Notes under the pieces: model-generated
Seen by the model: the letters and a program-made list of their open reading frames with translations, nothing else
Told to the model about the DNA's origin: nothing
Databases searched by the model: none
Program-made: the position numbers and the translations under genes
Shown here: in pieces, positions 28,822-37,742 of the stretch
Layout: the number at the start of each line of letters is the position of its first letter
How positions within the stretch are numbered: position 1 is the stretch's first letter
DNA from: Fabrea salina
Lineage: Eukaryota > Ciliophora > Heterotrichea > Heterotrichida > Fabreidae
DNA: 64,000 bases
Reading direction: 5' to 3'
Assembly: GCA_022984795.1 (NCBI GenBank)
Contig: JALIHJ010000035.1
Coordinates: 124,001-188,000, forward strand

Positions 28822-29220
28822 ATGCAGGAGTTTGAATTTCAAAGTTCAAAAGAAAACACTAGATTGACGCCTCAGGTAATACTAGGCCCAACTGTATATG
28901 TTCCTCCCCTCAAAAGTTCATCAAGTGCAATTACTGTAAGGAAAGCTGCGCCAAAACTAGTCATGGAACTCAGCCAGGACCCCATTACTTCACTTATGAA
29001 CAAAAAACGACCTGGTGTTAAGCAAAAGGGCTTCAGTCCCAAACCCCCAATGACTCACCACGAGTTTTGGAAAAAGAACGCGCCTAGCACCTATAAAACT
29101 CCCAACAAGTCAAGAGACCAAACGTGCGCAAGCACTCCTTACTTAGCTACTTCAGTTTCTTTCTACTCAAGCAGAAACTGCACTCCTCTTAAAAAGCCTT
29201 TTAAATATTCTACTGATTAA
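28822..29220 (+). CDS. Small basic disordered protein, unknown
   Basis: A 132-residue frame, basic and Pro/Ser/Lys-rich (KQKGFSPKPPMTHHEFW). No domain, signal or membrane helix. The end is Tyr/Ser/Lys-rich (LKKPFKYSTD). It ends 8 bp before the stop of the convergent RINGv-FHA gene. No opposing gene occupies the region, and the frame starts with a well-placed ATG, so it is probably coding. Confidence 0.55.
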   Translation: MQEFEFQSSKENTRLTPQVILGPTVYVPPLKSSSSAITVRKAAPKLVMELSQDPITSLMNKKRPGVKQKGFSPKPPMTHHEFWKKNAPSTYKTPNKSRDQTCASTPYLATSVSFYSSRNCTPLKKPFKYSTD

Positions 29221-29228
29221 CTAATTTA

Positions 29229-30272
29229 TCAAAGTTCTGAGTCAAAAAAGACTTCAGACGAAAAAGAAACCACTGACCTCCCAAGTTGAAGGTCAACTTG
29301 TTTTTCATTAACTTGAATTTCTTCTGCACTCACTAGTGTGCCGAATTTGCTTTCATTGTCAGACAAAACAAAGTTTCCGTCGACCAACTTAATTTTAGCG
29401 TGGGACCTGCTGACAGAAATGTCAGAAATCCTAATGTCGCTTTCGTGACCCCGCCCTATAACAGCTTCGCACTTGTTGAACAGAGAAACTACGTAGAGTC
29501 CTTTGGTATTGGTGTTTTCTCTGTTAACTACTTCCAAGACTACATAAGGTTTGCTTACTTCGTTCAGAGAAAACAAGTCTTGGGAAGTATCGGACATCTT
29601 CACTGGGTAAGCTGTTTTGCAGATTTCGCAGTCTGCACTTTTCCAGTAGTAAGTAGAAGAGTTTTCCCCGCATCTTTTAGTTGCCCTGTACATAAGCCAC
29701 TTTTGCAAACACTGAAGGTGAATGTACTTGACGCTCCCTGAGCACTTGCAAGGAGCAATTAAGGGGTTGCTTTCGGTGTTGTCGTCGGAACAACAAAGCC
29801 GGCAGGAACCCTCTTCCCTTTCGTTGGGGACTTCCATTTCCCAATCCTCTTCGGAGCTTTCCTGTGTGTTTAGTTCCTCAGAGTTTTCAGTTTTCAAGTC
29901 CCTAACTTTGACCACCATTCGGCCAATTTTAAGCACATCTCCTTGCTTCATTAGGTGGCCGGGATTTTCTAGAGACTTAACAATAATCCATAAGGAATTA
30001 GGCAACTCAGGTTTGACTGTGTAGGAGTTTTTTGAGTTGACTAGATGGGCGAGGACTTCGTAGTTTTGAGGAAGACGGAAAACGTTTGTTTTGGAAGCCA
30101 CTACCTGTATGTCGCTTTTGGACCTTATGATGCAACACGAGGATGAAGCAAAAAGTTCTCGTTTATGTATGCTGCTTGACTCGTAGTCAAAGAGTCCGTG
30201 GGAGTCCCTTAGCCAGGTTTTAGCTTTGACTTTGACTCTGAGTAAAACTTACATCCTAGATTCTTGCTGCAT
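29229..30272 (-). CDS. RINGv (RING-CH) plus FHA domain protein, probable E3 ligase
   Basis: Exon 1 (30253-30272, only 20 nt) and exon 2 (29229-30237) join through a 15-nt intron and give 342 residues. The unspliced frame has no ATG at its start (only GTG at 30101), so the small first exon is needed. A RING-CH zinc domain lies in the middle: CRLCCSDDN, CKCSGSVKYIHLQCLQKW, then CEICKTAY (C4HC3). A C-terminal FHA domain follows: VIGRGHESDIRISD, SVSRSHAKIKLVDG, DNESKFGT, with the Arg, Ser and His that bind phosphothreonine. RINGv proteins are usually membrane-bound MARCH ligases; no membrane helix is seen here, so recruitment through phosphothreonine is more likely. Confidence 0.88.
30238..30252 (-). 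other. 15-nt intron in the RINGv-FHA gene
   Basis: On the minus strand gtaagttttactcag, phase 2. Retention creates TAA. A at position 10. It is one of two introns here that end CAG rather than TAG. Confidence 0.85.
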
Positions 30273-30409
30273 TATGTTTATAAAAATGTAATTATAACGT
30301 TTAATTTTTCTTGTTGGTTAACTTCAGAAATAACTTACTTAGGTTTAGTTTAGCTCAAAAAGTGCCACAGATTTAGTATTTTTAATGCGGTTTCCGTTTT
30401 TTAAGAAAT

Positions 30410-31108
30410 ATGGGATGTTCGTCAGGCAAAACTATGCCTTCAGAAGAAAGAGCTGCTATCATAGCTGAGTCTGGACTGCTTTTCCAGTCAAAAGATGCAA
30501 GTTGGGTAGACTCAACTATCCGCAAGTTTGCAACTGACCAAAAACTTAGCCACTCCCAACTAGAAAAAGCAGCTAAGGTCCTTGAAGTAAAAGTTTCAAA
30601 CTACGACAAACACACCAAAATCCTAGAAATGTTCCAAAAACTAAAAGAAGCAGAAAACTACCACACCAAAGACATCCTAGTTCTAGGAATCTTATTAGGC
30701 AAAGGAAGTCCTTCTTTAAAAGCAGAGCTCATATACCAAGCCTTTGACCCAGAGAACTCTATTCACATTGGCAAACTCAAAAGTGAAGTTTTACAAACAC
30801 TATGCAAAGTCTCAGTGAACCTGTGCAGTTTAGTTTCAAGCAATCAGTCAGTCATTTCTAATGAAATGAAGAACTTAAAGTACATTGAAAACTTAAAAGC
30901 AGTCATGACTATGGGAATCAACAGACTAGCAGAAAAAATGACCCACTCTGGGTTAATGATTACTCAGAGAAACTTCGTGGAAACTATGAGTTCTTACAAA
31001 GACGGAGCTTTAACCAGTTCTTCAGGTTTACGCAGTTTTCTGTATGAAATCTACACCAGCAACCCCAGAAGAAAAGCCTGGAGCAACCCTTATAAACTAA
31101 AGTCTTGA
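30410..31108 (+). CDS. Predicted N-myristoylated protein with helical, EF-hand-like fold
   Basis: A 232-residue protein beginning MGCSSGK, a dual acylation signal (Gly2 for myristate, Cys3 for palmitate). The rest is helical, with segments such as TIRKFATDQKLSHSQLEKAA and LIYQAFDPENSIHIGKLKSE that resemble an EF-hand pair without canonical calcium loops, in the style of calcineurin-B-like proteins. No kinase or phosphatase motif is present. Membrane attachment is a fair prediction; calcium binding is not. It precedes an ankyrin gene by 18 bp. Confidence 0.72.
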   Translation: MGCSSGKTMPSEERAAIIAESGLLFQSKDASWVDSTIRKFATDQKLSHSQLEKAAKVLEVKVSNYDKHTKILEMFQKLKEAENYHTKDILVLGILLGKGSPSLKAELIYQAFDPENSIHIGKLKSEVLQTLCKVSVNLCSLVSSNQSVISNEMKNLKYIENLKAVMTMGINRLAEKMTHSGLMITQRNFVETMSSYKDGALTSSSGLRSFLYEIYTSNPRRKAWSNPYKLKS

Positions 31109-31126
31109 AATAAATAAGGTGAATTA

Positions 31127-31648
31127 ATGTTTAAGCCCAAAAGAAAGCAAATCATGCAAGCTAAGTCAGAAATAGGCGTGAGTGAAAAGATCCTGGACGG
31201 AACTATCTACAAAGAAAAAGACTTTATGAGGTGGGTGAGTTTTGGATGCACCGGATATGTTCTCCAAGCCATCCGAGAAAACCCAAGTTATCTCCACAAG
31301 AAGTGGGGCTCCCAGAAACTAACGTGTATGCATCTTGCTGCTTTCAACGGCAAAGTTGACCTTTGTTCGGCACTTATCCAAATAGGAGCTGAAGTCAATT
31401 GCCAGGACTCATTTGGCGAAACTCCTTTAATTGACTCATTATACTTTGCCATTTACGAAGGTAAGTTAGAACTTACTGAATTACTTATTTTAAAGGGAGC
31501 AGACCCCAACATTAAGGACTTAAACGGAAACACTTCTTTAAGCAGATTGACTGAAATTAACCAAAGAATGACAGCGAGTGGGGAGACCGATATTTCTGAT
31601 CTAGTGAGCTCCTACAAACAACTAGCCAACAGAGCAAGTAATTTTTAG
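31127..31648 (+). CDS. Ankyrin-repeat protein, short
   Basis: A 173-residue protein with at least two ankyrin repeats: KLTCMHLAAFNGKVDLCSALIQIGAEVNCQDSFGETPLIDSLYFA and LELTELLILKGADPNIKDLNGNT. The region just before may be a degenerate repeat (GCTGYVLQAIRENPSYL). It serves as a protein-binding module and has no enzymatic part. It is followed by a 129-bp gap in which I see no gene. Confidence 0.85.
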   Translation: MFKPKRKQIMQAKSEIGVSEKILDGTIYKEKDFMRWVSFGCTGYVLQAIRENPSYLHKKWGSQKLTCMHLAAFNGKVDLCSALIQIGAEVNCQDSFGETPLIDSLYFAIYEGKLELTELLILKGADPNIKDLNGNTSLSRLTEINQRMTASGETDISDLVSSYKQLANRASNF

Positions 31649-31777
31649 TTAGTCAAGTGGAGAAACCGAAAAGCCTACCTTTACTGCGTTAAACTAGCAA
31701 AGCCGTTGCAGTTACCTAATTCCCTCATTAGAGAGGTTGCTTTGTTTCTGTAAGTTAAGTAATTTTGAGAAATAAAA

Positions 31778-32440
31778 ATGTCCATTCGACTGTTCAACTT
31801 CACTCCTAAACACTGGAGGAATGGAAGCACCTTTTTGGGCAGAAGTGTGTGTTGGCTCGTTGGTGAGGAGAACTACGACAGTTTACGTGTTTGGAAGCGC
31901 ACCATGTACGCAGAGTGGTGGTACGTGAAACAGCAGAACTTGTACTGGCTGTACACTGAAAAGCCCGAGTGGGCTAACTTCTTGGCAATTCCTCCCAAAA
32001 CTGACTCTTCACACGGGTTCCCCTGGAAAAACACTCCCCCCAGGTACTCTCAGTTTGCTGAGGACAACTTTAACTCTGACGGGTACGTAGGTTGGTATAC
32101 CTACCTTGCTGTAGGAATGGCTGCACTTTGGAACGCTTACATTTACTTCTGGCCTAGAAGGTGGGCTAACTCCTATGACTTTTTACTTGAAGACAACAAA
32201 GAGAGACTCCAGTACATAGACGCCTTTATGACTTCAAACTACGACCAGATCATTACTTATTGGTGGAACTATTGGCAGTACATTTTGCCTCCTCACAAGT
32301 ACCACTGGTTCAGGGAAGACAGGTCTTGGCACTTCATGCCAGACTCCAAGATCCAGTCCTTAACTCTTACTTTGAACAAGAGAAACACTTCTTACGACCA
32401 CCACTGGAGAGGAGTTGGTTACGAAGATAGCATGCTTTAA
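31778..32440 (+). CDS. Aromatic-rich one-helix protein, copy B of a duplicated pair
   Basis: A 220-residue protein co-linear, without gaps, with the product of 13470-14132. Outer segments are nearly the same; the membrane helix (WYTYLAVGMAALWNAYIYFW) differs most, while its Trp/Tyr frame is kept. Both copies have intact frames and no introns. The two lie 17.6 kb apart on the same strand with unrelated neighbours, so they arose by a dispersed duplication and have since diverged. Mitochondrial membrane location is a guess; the next genes are a mitochondrial protease and another unknown aromatic-rich protein. Confidence 0.8.
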   Translation: MSIRLFNFTPKHWRNGSTFLGRSVCWLVGEENYDSLRVWKRTMYAEWWYVKQQNLYWLYTEKPEWANFLAIPPKTDSSHGFPWKNTPPRYSQFAEDNFNSDGYVGWYTYLAVGMAALWNAYIYFWPRRWANSYDFLLEDNKERLQYIDAFMTSNYDQIITYWWNYWQYILPPHKYHWFREDRSWHFMPDSKIQSLTLTLNKRNTSYDHHWRGVGYEDSML

Positions 32441-32531
32441 CTAAGCAATTACTTTATAAATTAGCACTGAAGTTACTGTAGCTCAGGAAAGTAATGATTT
32501 AACCTGAAATACTGAAAAGTTAATAATAAAT

Positions 32532-34691
32532 ATGCTGGTTCGCAAAGCACTGAAGTTTGCTAGAGTAACTCAACCAGTCAGATTCTTATCTGACAAGAAG
32601 CCTCCGAAAGGATTTGAGAAGTTTTACCGAAAGAACTCTGACAGCAAAGAAAAGACAGAAGACAATTCGGACAAGAACAAGAGCGGAGGCGGCCCGAACT
32701 TCAACAACTTCAACAACGACCCCAAGTTCTGGGCGAAAGTTGCTGCAGTGGCTGCAGGAGGGGCTCTAGGCGCTTACTCCCTTATTCCGCAAGAACCCCC
32801 TGTGCCCGATATTACTTTCCAGGAGTTCTATAACAACTACCTGGAACCCCAGAAGGCAAAGATGCTTAGTGTAGAGGTAAGCCAAACTCCTGGTTCACTG
32901 ACTGACGTTTACGTGAAAGGAGAAGGAAACCAAGTAATAGGAAGAATCAAAGTCCCTGACGTGAACTCTTTTCTGGACTCTGTGCAAAGACACCAAGAAG
33001 ACCTTAACAGAGACCGGAAAGACTTCATCAACCTTGAGTACATAGAAAGTAAGAAAAAGGGCGAAGACTACATTTCAATTGCTAGCAAAATCATTTCGCC
33101 ACTTGTGCAGATAGCATTTATTGGCGGGATTAGTTACTTCATGTTCAAGTCCTTGAGGGGAGGAGGACCTAAGAGCCAAGGAGGAGGGGGAGGAGGCTTT
33201 GGAGACATCTTCAACATGTCGAAGGCCAACTTCAAAGTTTATGGAGTAGACAACAAAAAGGTAGGAGTGACCTTTAAAGACGTAGCTGGACTTAAAGAAG
33301 CCAAAATAGAAATCACTGAGTTTGTAGAGTTTTTGAAGAACCCTGAAAAGTTCAAGAAACTGGGGGCGAGGATCCCTAGAGGTGCTCTGCTAGTAGGACC
33401 TCCTGGTACAGGAAAAACACTTATGGCCAAAGCAGCTGCTGGCGAAGCTGGAGTTCCTTTCTTTTCAATCTCAGGTTCGGACTTCGTTGAGATGTTTGTA
33501 GGTGTAGGAGCTTCCAGAGTGAGGCAACTGTTTAAACAAGCTAAAGAAAGGTCGCCTTCTATAATTTTCATAGACGAAATCGACGCTGTGGGCAGGAAAA
33601 GACACGGAAGAGTAGGAGGCAACGACGAAAGAGACAACACCCTTAACCAACTCTTGGTAGAAATGGACGGGTTCACTACTGACACCCACGTAGTAGTTAT
33701 GGCAGGCACTAATAGAAAAGACATTTTAGACAGTGCTTTGTTGAGACCGGGCAGGTTTGACAGAACTATTGAACTCTCTCTACCAGACTTGGAGGGCAGA
33801 GCTGAAATCCTCAAAGTTCACCTGGGACCTATTAAACTCAATCAAGAAATGGCAATTGAGGACTACGCCAGGCGCCTTGCAGCCCTTACTCCAGGGTTCA
33901 GTGGAGCTGACTTGTCTAACCTTTGCAACGAAGCTGCTATCTATGCTGCACGCAAAGAAAAAGACTATGTAGATAGACATGATTTTGAAGCAGCTTCAGA
34001 AAGAGTCATTGGCGGACTTGAAAGGTCCAAAAAACTCAACGAAAAGGAGAAAAACATAGTGGCACACCACGAAGCTGGGCATGCAGTGGCAGGATGGTTC
34101 TTAGAAGGAGCAGACCCTGTGCTTAAAGTTAGCATTCTTCCAAGGTCCAAAGGCGCTCTTGGGTTTGCGCAGTTTTTGCCCAACGAAACAATGCTTTACT
34201 CTAAAAACGAACTTTTGGACAAGATCTGTGCTGTGTTAGGAGGCAGGGTTTCAGAAGAGCTCTTTTTCGGAAGAGTAACTACAGGTGCACAGGACGACCT
34301 TTACAAAGCAACTAACATTGCCCAGAGCTTAATTGCAAGGTTCGGGATGAGCGAGAAACTAGGAGTAGTGGGCTACAACATGGACGAAGAAGCCTTTAGC
34401 AAGCCTTTCAGCGAAGACACTAACAGAATAATTGATGAAGAAGTAAGGGCTTTAGTGGGTCAGTGTCTGGAAATGACTAGGACTCTGCTGAGTGAAAAGA
34501 AAGAACTAGTTGGAGCCCTGGCTGAAAGGCTCAAGGAAAAAGAAAGAGTGACCCACAAAGAGCTTGTAGAAATCCTAGGACAGAGACCTTTTGAACAAGA
34601 TGAAGAGTACAGCAAATACGTCAACGAAGAACAACAAGAAGAAAAAGAAGAAAAAAAACAAGAGGCCGAAGCTGAAGCCATTAAAACTTAA
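32532..34691 (+). CDS. Mitochondrial m-AAA protease (AFG3/FtsH family)
   Basis: A 719-residue ATP-dependent metalloprotease. A basic presequence (MLVRKALKFARVTQPVRF) is followed by two membrane helices, at about 75-90 and 193-212, the AFG3L2/Yta10 topology. The AAA module has GPPGTGKTLMAKA (Walker A, about 290), SIIFIDEIDAVG (Walker B), the second region of homology with LLRPGRFDRTIE, and then the zinc site HHEAGHAVAGW (about 511). It sits in the inner membrane with the active side in the matrix and degrades or processes membrane proteins. The C-terminal tail is Glu/Gln/Lys-rich. Confidence 0.96.
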   Translation: MLVRKALKFARVTQPVRFLSDKKPPKGFEKFYRKNSDSKEKTEDNSDKNKSGGGPNFNNFNNDPKFWAKVAAVAAGGALGAYSLIPQEPPVPDITFQEFYNNYLEPQKAKMLSVEVSQTPGSLTDVYVKGEGNQVIGRIKVPDVNSFLDSVQRHQEDLNRDRKDFINLEYIESKKKGEDYISIASKIISPLVQIAFIGGISYFMFKSLRGGGPKSQGGGGGGFGDIFNMSKANFKVYGVDNKKVGVTFKDVAGLKEAKIEITEFVEFLKNPEKFKKLGARIPRGALLVGPPGTGKTLMAKAAAGEAGVPFFSISGSDFVEMFVGVGASRVRQLFKQAKERSPSIIFIDEIDAVGRKRHGRVGGNDERDNTLNQLLVEMDGFTTDTHVVVMAGTNRKDILDSALLRPGRFDRTIELSLPDLEGRAEILKVHLGPIKLNQEMAIEDYARRLAALTPGFSGADLSNLCNEAAIYAARKEKDYVDRHDFEAASERVIGGLERSKKLNEKEKNIVAHHEAGHAVAGWFLEGADPVLKVSILPRSKGALGFAQFLPNETMLYSKNELLDKICAVLGGRVSEELFFGRVTTGAQDDLYKATNIAQSLIARFGMSEKLGVVGYNMDEEAFSKPFSEDTNRIIDEEVRALVGQCLEMTRTLLSEKKELVGALAERLKEKERVTHKELVEILGQRPFEQDEEYSKYVNEEQQEEKEEKKQEAEAEAIKT

Positions 34692-34759
34692 GTTACTGCT
34701 AAGCATAGTTGTTAGTTAGAGTTAGTTCCAAGTTAAAGTGAATATTGTTGGCTAATAAA

Positions 34760-35431
34760 ATGGTTTACATCATAAGGAACAAAGGGTTCTGGGAGTACGC
34801 TGCAGGAGCACGCCACTACGAACGCAACTTCCACAACTTCATCAAACCTATGGAACCCCCCAAAGAACAGACTCTTTTCATCTCCCGCAAAAACATCTCT
34901 TATTTCCCATTCCGCTACTTGCACGTTTACCGTACGCTGAAACGCGCAGGGAATCAGTTCTTCCAAGGCAACGAACTGCTCCAGAACGCGTTTACTCTAG
35001 CTTTGAGGAGCATGTACTTAAGAGTGCCTCAAGAGATGTTTACTGAAAGGTACGGAGGAATTGAAATGCTGGTCCACAAAGGTGAGCGTCACTGGGAACT
35101 GATGACTTATAACCAACATCCTTTGCAGCACGACATTTACGAAATATTCAACCAGTACTGCCACCGGGAACACGGAAAGAAACTGTCTGGAGAAGAGCAG
35201 AAACTCGAAGAGATGTTTGCTAAGTTCGAAGAAGTCTTGACTGACAAAAAGGAAAAAGCTGGACTTAAGAAGCACGAAACCCTGGACATGGAAGACTTAA
35301 GGGAAGCCTTCGACAAGGTGCTCCAAGAAGAGAGAGAAGACTCCGGGTCTAGTTTGTACGTCAAGTCCCAAGAGCAAAAGAACAAGGAATTTGACGAAAC
35401 CAACCCTAAAAGAGTTTCTTTCTTTTACTAA
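34760..35431 (+). CDS. Unknown protein, charged and aromatic, possibly mitochondrial
   Basis: A 223-residue protein from the ATG at 34760 (a TTG 15 bases upstream is ignored). The first half is basic and aromatic (FWEYAAGARHYERNFHNF; YFPFRYLHVYRTLKRAG), the second is a charged helix (EEQKLEEMFAKFEEVLTDKK). No signal peptide, membrane helix or known domain. The composition is like ciliate-specific mitochondrial subunits and its upstream neighbour is a mitochondrial protease, but neither is proof. I do not recognise a family. Confidence 0.72.
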   Translation: MVYIIRNKGFWEYAAGARHYERNFHNFIKPMEPPKEQTLFISRKNISYFPFRYLHVYRTLKRAGNQFFQGNELLQNAFTLALRSMYLRVPQEMFTERYGGIEMLVHKGERHWELMTYNQHPLQHDIYEIFNQYCHREHGKKLSGEEQKLEEMFAKFEEVLTDKKEKAGLKKHETLDMEDLREAFDKVLQEEREDSGSSLYVKSQEQKNKEFDETNPKRVSFFY

Positions 35432-35458
35432 ATAAAGCAAAGATTAGTGCTTAGATAA

Positions 35459-36625
35459 ATGTGGATTTTGTTGCTTGTGCTTGGCGCATCAGGCTTGCAG
35501 GTTTTAAGCCGCAAAGAACCTATTACTCGCTTGGCCTTTGGGTCTTGTGCTAACCAATTCAGGAAAAAAAACCCTGAAATCTTCCACTCAATCGCAAACT
35601 GGAACCCCGACTTGTTTGTTTGGTTGGGAGATGCAATATACGCAGACATCCTTACTCCTTTTGCAGGTTTCAAAAGCAGAGCTATTCCGGAGTGGAAAGG
35701 ACTTTACGACTCTTTTAAGCAAGAAGAGGGCTACAAACAACTCAGAAAAAAGATTAACATTACTGGAGTTTGGGACGACCACGACTATGGCTTGAACAAT
35801 GCTGGTAAGGAGTTTCTTCTGAAGAGAGAAAGCAAAGAGCTTTACTTGGACTTTTTGGAAGAAGACAGAAGTGTAAGGGGTAGTCACGAAGGAGTGTATG
35901 TGTCTTATACTTTTGGCGAAAAGGGCAAACAAGTAAAACTTATTTTGGTAGACATTAGGTACTTTAGAGACAGCGAAAGCGATAAAGAAGGAGACTCTTT
36001 GGGCGAAGAGCAGTGGCAGTGGCTTGAAAATGAACTTAAGAACCCTGGCGACTTAACTATCATTGGCAACGGAATCCAAATCAACATTGAAGACAGACTA
36101 AGTGCAGTGGAGACCTGGCACAAAAAGTCCAGAGAAAGGCTTTTTCAACTAATTAAAGAAATACCAGGAGTCATACTGCTTTCAGGAGACGTGCACATGG
36201 GAGAAATCATGAGAAACCCTTGTCTTAAGTACCCTTTGTACGAAATTACTTCTAGCGGCATGACGCACACTGCCTTTAACGTGTTTGGGTACTTGATTTA
36301 CCTAGGACTCTACGGAACCTTTCCATGGACTTACGACCTCACTTACAGAACTGTAGAAAAGAACTTTGGAACTGTTGAAATCAACTGGGAAGACAAGTGG
36401 GTAGAACTAAGTGTCAGGGACTCTTACTCACAAACTTTGTTGTCCCACAAAGTTGCTTTTGAAGAACTCAGCAGTGAGTGTGAAAGCACTTACTTGTGCT
36501 ATCAAAAGCCTTTGGAAAGGAAACTTAAACACATAGCAGCTTTTGCAGGGGTATTCTACTTGCCTCTAGCACTGCATTTGTTTGCTTTGCTTATATTTTT
36601 AAGGAAGTACACCAACTCTTATTAA
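35459..36625 (+). CDS. PhoD-like metallophosphatase, membrane-anchored
   Basis: A 388-residue protein with a signal peptide (MWILLLVLGASGLQVL). The PhoD-like core begins ITRLAFGSCANQF, then DLFVWLGDAIYAD (metal-binding Asp), GVWDDHDYGLNNA (Asp and His ligands), LILVDIRYFRD, and GVILLSGDVHMGEI (His ligands). These are the signature motifs of the family. A hydrophobic helix near the C-terminus (FAGVFYLPLALHLFALLIF) would anchor it in a membrane with the enzyme outside or in a lumen. It probably hydrolyses phosphodiesters or monoesters; the substrate is not shown by sequence. Confidence 0.9.
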   Translation: MWILLLVLGASGLQVLSRKEPITRLAFGSCANQFRKKNPEIFHSIANWNPDLFVWLGDAIYADILTPFAGFKSRAIPEWKGLYDSFKQEEGYKQLRKKINITGVWDDHDYGLNNAGKEFLLKRESKELYLDFLEEDRSVRGSHEGVYVSYTFGEKGKQVKLILVDIRYFRDSESDKEGDSLGEEQWQWLENELKNPGDLTIIGNGIQINIEDRLSAVETWHKKSRERLFQLIKEIPGVILLSGDVHMGEIMRNPCLKYPLYEITSSGMTHTAFNVFGYLIYLGLYGTFPWTYDLTYRTVEKNFGTVEINWEDKWVELSVRDSYSQTLLSHKVAFEELSSECESTYLCYQKPLERKLKHIAAFAGVFYLPLALHLFALLIFLRKYTNSY

Positions 36626-36633
36626 TCTTACAG

Positions 36634-37359
36634 TTATAAAAAGTTTGATGGTACCATTTCGTCAAAAGAAGGTTTGGTGAACTCAGTCCAGGTGAACTTG
36701 ACCATCTGCACAAGTATAAAAGCTAATAAAGAATTCAGTAAAAGTTTCGCAACTGAAACTCTTTCGTACTTAGGGGCCTTAGCTCTGCCTATTAAGTACA
36801 AAAAGAACTGAATTAAACCTTTAAGTCGTTTGCCAAACAACTTGATAACTGCTCTAACTGAGTCAGCACCCCAAGACTTGATTCTTAATAAAGCTTCCCA
36901 AAAGACCTGCATTGAGTGCATGCTTTGTTCAATTGTTTCTGCTGTAAAGCACAAAGAGTTCACCATCATCGAAAACCTTTCAATAGCAATCATTCCTTTA
37001 GAAGGCTGTGAATAAGGACTCATTCCCATTCCTCCCATTCCACCGAAGCCTCCCATTCCACCCATTCCTCCCATTCCCCCGTACATGGAATAAGGAGACC
37101 CCATTCCATACATGCCAGGACGCATCATAGAGGAATACATCGGTCTGTAGGGCATACTGCGCCTGTAGGGATAAGAGTCCGAAAATGAATTCAGAGGAAG
37201 CGAACTTTGAAGTGAACCCTGGGGACCTAGGGAGTTTTGGGCAAGTGAACTCTGAGTTAGGGAGCTTTGTGTAGTTTGGGGCGTTGCTTGAGGGGTGCTT
37301 TGTGTTGTTTGGGGGGGTTGAGAAGTGCCAACTTCCCAAGGCTTAGGAGGAGCAGACAT
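36634..37359 (-). CDS. PEX13: Peroxin-13, peroxisomal import docking protein
   Basis: A 241-residue protein. It begins MSAPPKPWEVG; PPKPWE is the characteristic N-terminus of PEX13. A Gln/Thr/Ser-rich stretch and a Gly/Met/Tyr-rich segment (about 76-112, tandem GGM units) follow, as in other PEX13 proteins. Then come helical membrane-associated segments (FSMMVNSLCFTAETIEQSM; KGLIQFFLYLIGRA; LLNSLLAFILVQMVKF). There is no SH3 domain at the C-terminus, unlike animals and yeast but like plants. The Tyr/Gly-rich part is the region proposed in other organisms to form the import phase through which cargo passes. Confidence 0.85.
   Translation of the reverse strand: MSAPPKPWEVGTSQPPQTTQSTPQATPQTTQSSLTQSSLAQNSLGPQGSLQSSLPLNSFSDSYPYRRSMPYRPMYSSMMRPGMYGMGSPYSMYGGMGGMGGMGGFGGMGGMGMSPYSQPSKGMIAIERFSMMVNSLCFTAETIEQSMHSMQVFWEALLRIKSWGADSVRAVIKLFGKRLKGLIQFFLYLIGRAKAPKYERVSVAKLLLNSLLAFILVQMVKFTWTEFTKPSFDEMVPSNFL
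37021..37080. repeat. 9-nt tandem repeat encoding Gly-Gly-Met units in PEX13
   Basis: Units close to cccattcct repeat about six times and encode GGM/GGF on the minus strand. It is in frame and so length-variable without frame loss. Confidence 0.8.
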
Positions 37360-37369
37360 TTATAGTTAG

Positions 37370-37723
37370 TTAAGCTTTGGCTTCTTCTTGGGAAAGTTGG
37401 GCTCTAAGAACAGTGCCATTGACTAGTTGGGGGTAGTCACACAGAGCTAAAGGACCTAATAGTTTGTTGCCTTCATGATAAAGTTCCTGTTTAGACTTTA
37501 CAATAGCTTCGAAGGGAACATCCATTTTGCTGGAGAGTTGGTACTGGACCCATTCTACGTTAACTCCTGTTTTGAACTAAGTAAGATTTACGTTGTCTTC
37601 ATAAACTCTTCCGTCACTTAACTCAATGATGAGGTGGAGAGTTTCCCCAGCTATTTCTTCGCTTTCTTCAAGGGCTGTTTTAGTTTCCCGACCCTCTATA
37701 TTGAGATTCAAAGGCGATGCCAT
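37370..37723 (-). CDS. Small protein with possible ubiquitin-like fold
   Basis: Exons 37592-37723 and 37370-37576 join through a 15-nt intron to give 112 residues, starting MASPLNLNIEGRETK. The middle reads LHLIIELSDGRVYEDN, FKTGVNVEWVQYQLSSKM, then KQELYHEGNKLLGPLALCDY and a final strand GTVLRAQL. This order (two strands, helix, strand with K-x-L-x-x-x-G-K-x-L, then N-G-T-x-L) is that of a ubiquitin-like beta-grasp domain. No C-terminal Gly-Gly is present, so it is not a conjugated modifier. The name of the parent family is not recognised. Neither exon alone is long; splicing is needed to see the gene. Confidence 0.75.
37577..37591 (-). other. 15-nt intron in the ubiquitin-like gene
   Basis: On the minus strand gtaaatcttacttag, phase 0. 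Retention ends in TAG. A at position 10. Confidence 0.9.
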
Positions 37724-37742
37724 TTATAGTTTTATAATTGGG

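Noticed and set aside
31649-31777. 129-bp gap searched for a tRNA or other RNA gene
   Set aside because: No cloverleaf, A box or B box was found; only A/T-rich leader sequence. The 137-bp gap at 30273-30409 was likewise empty.
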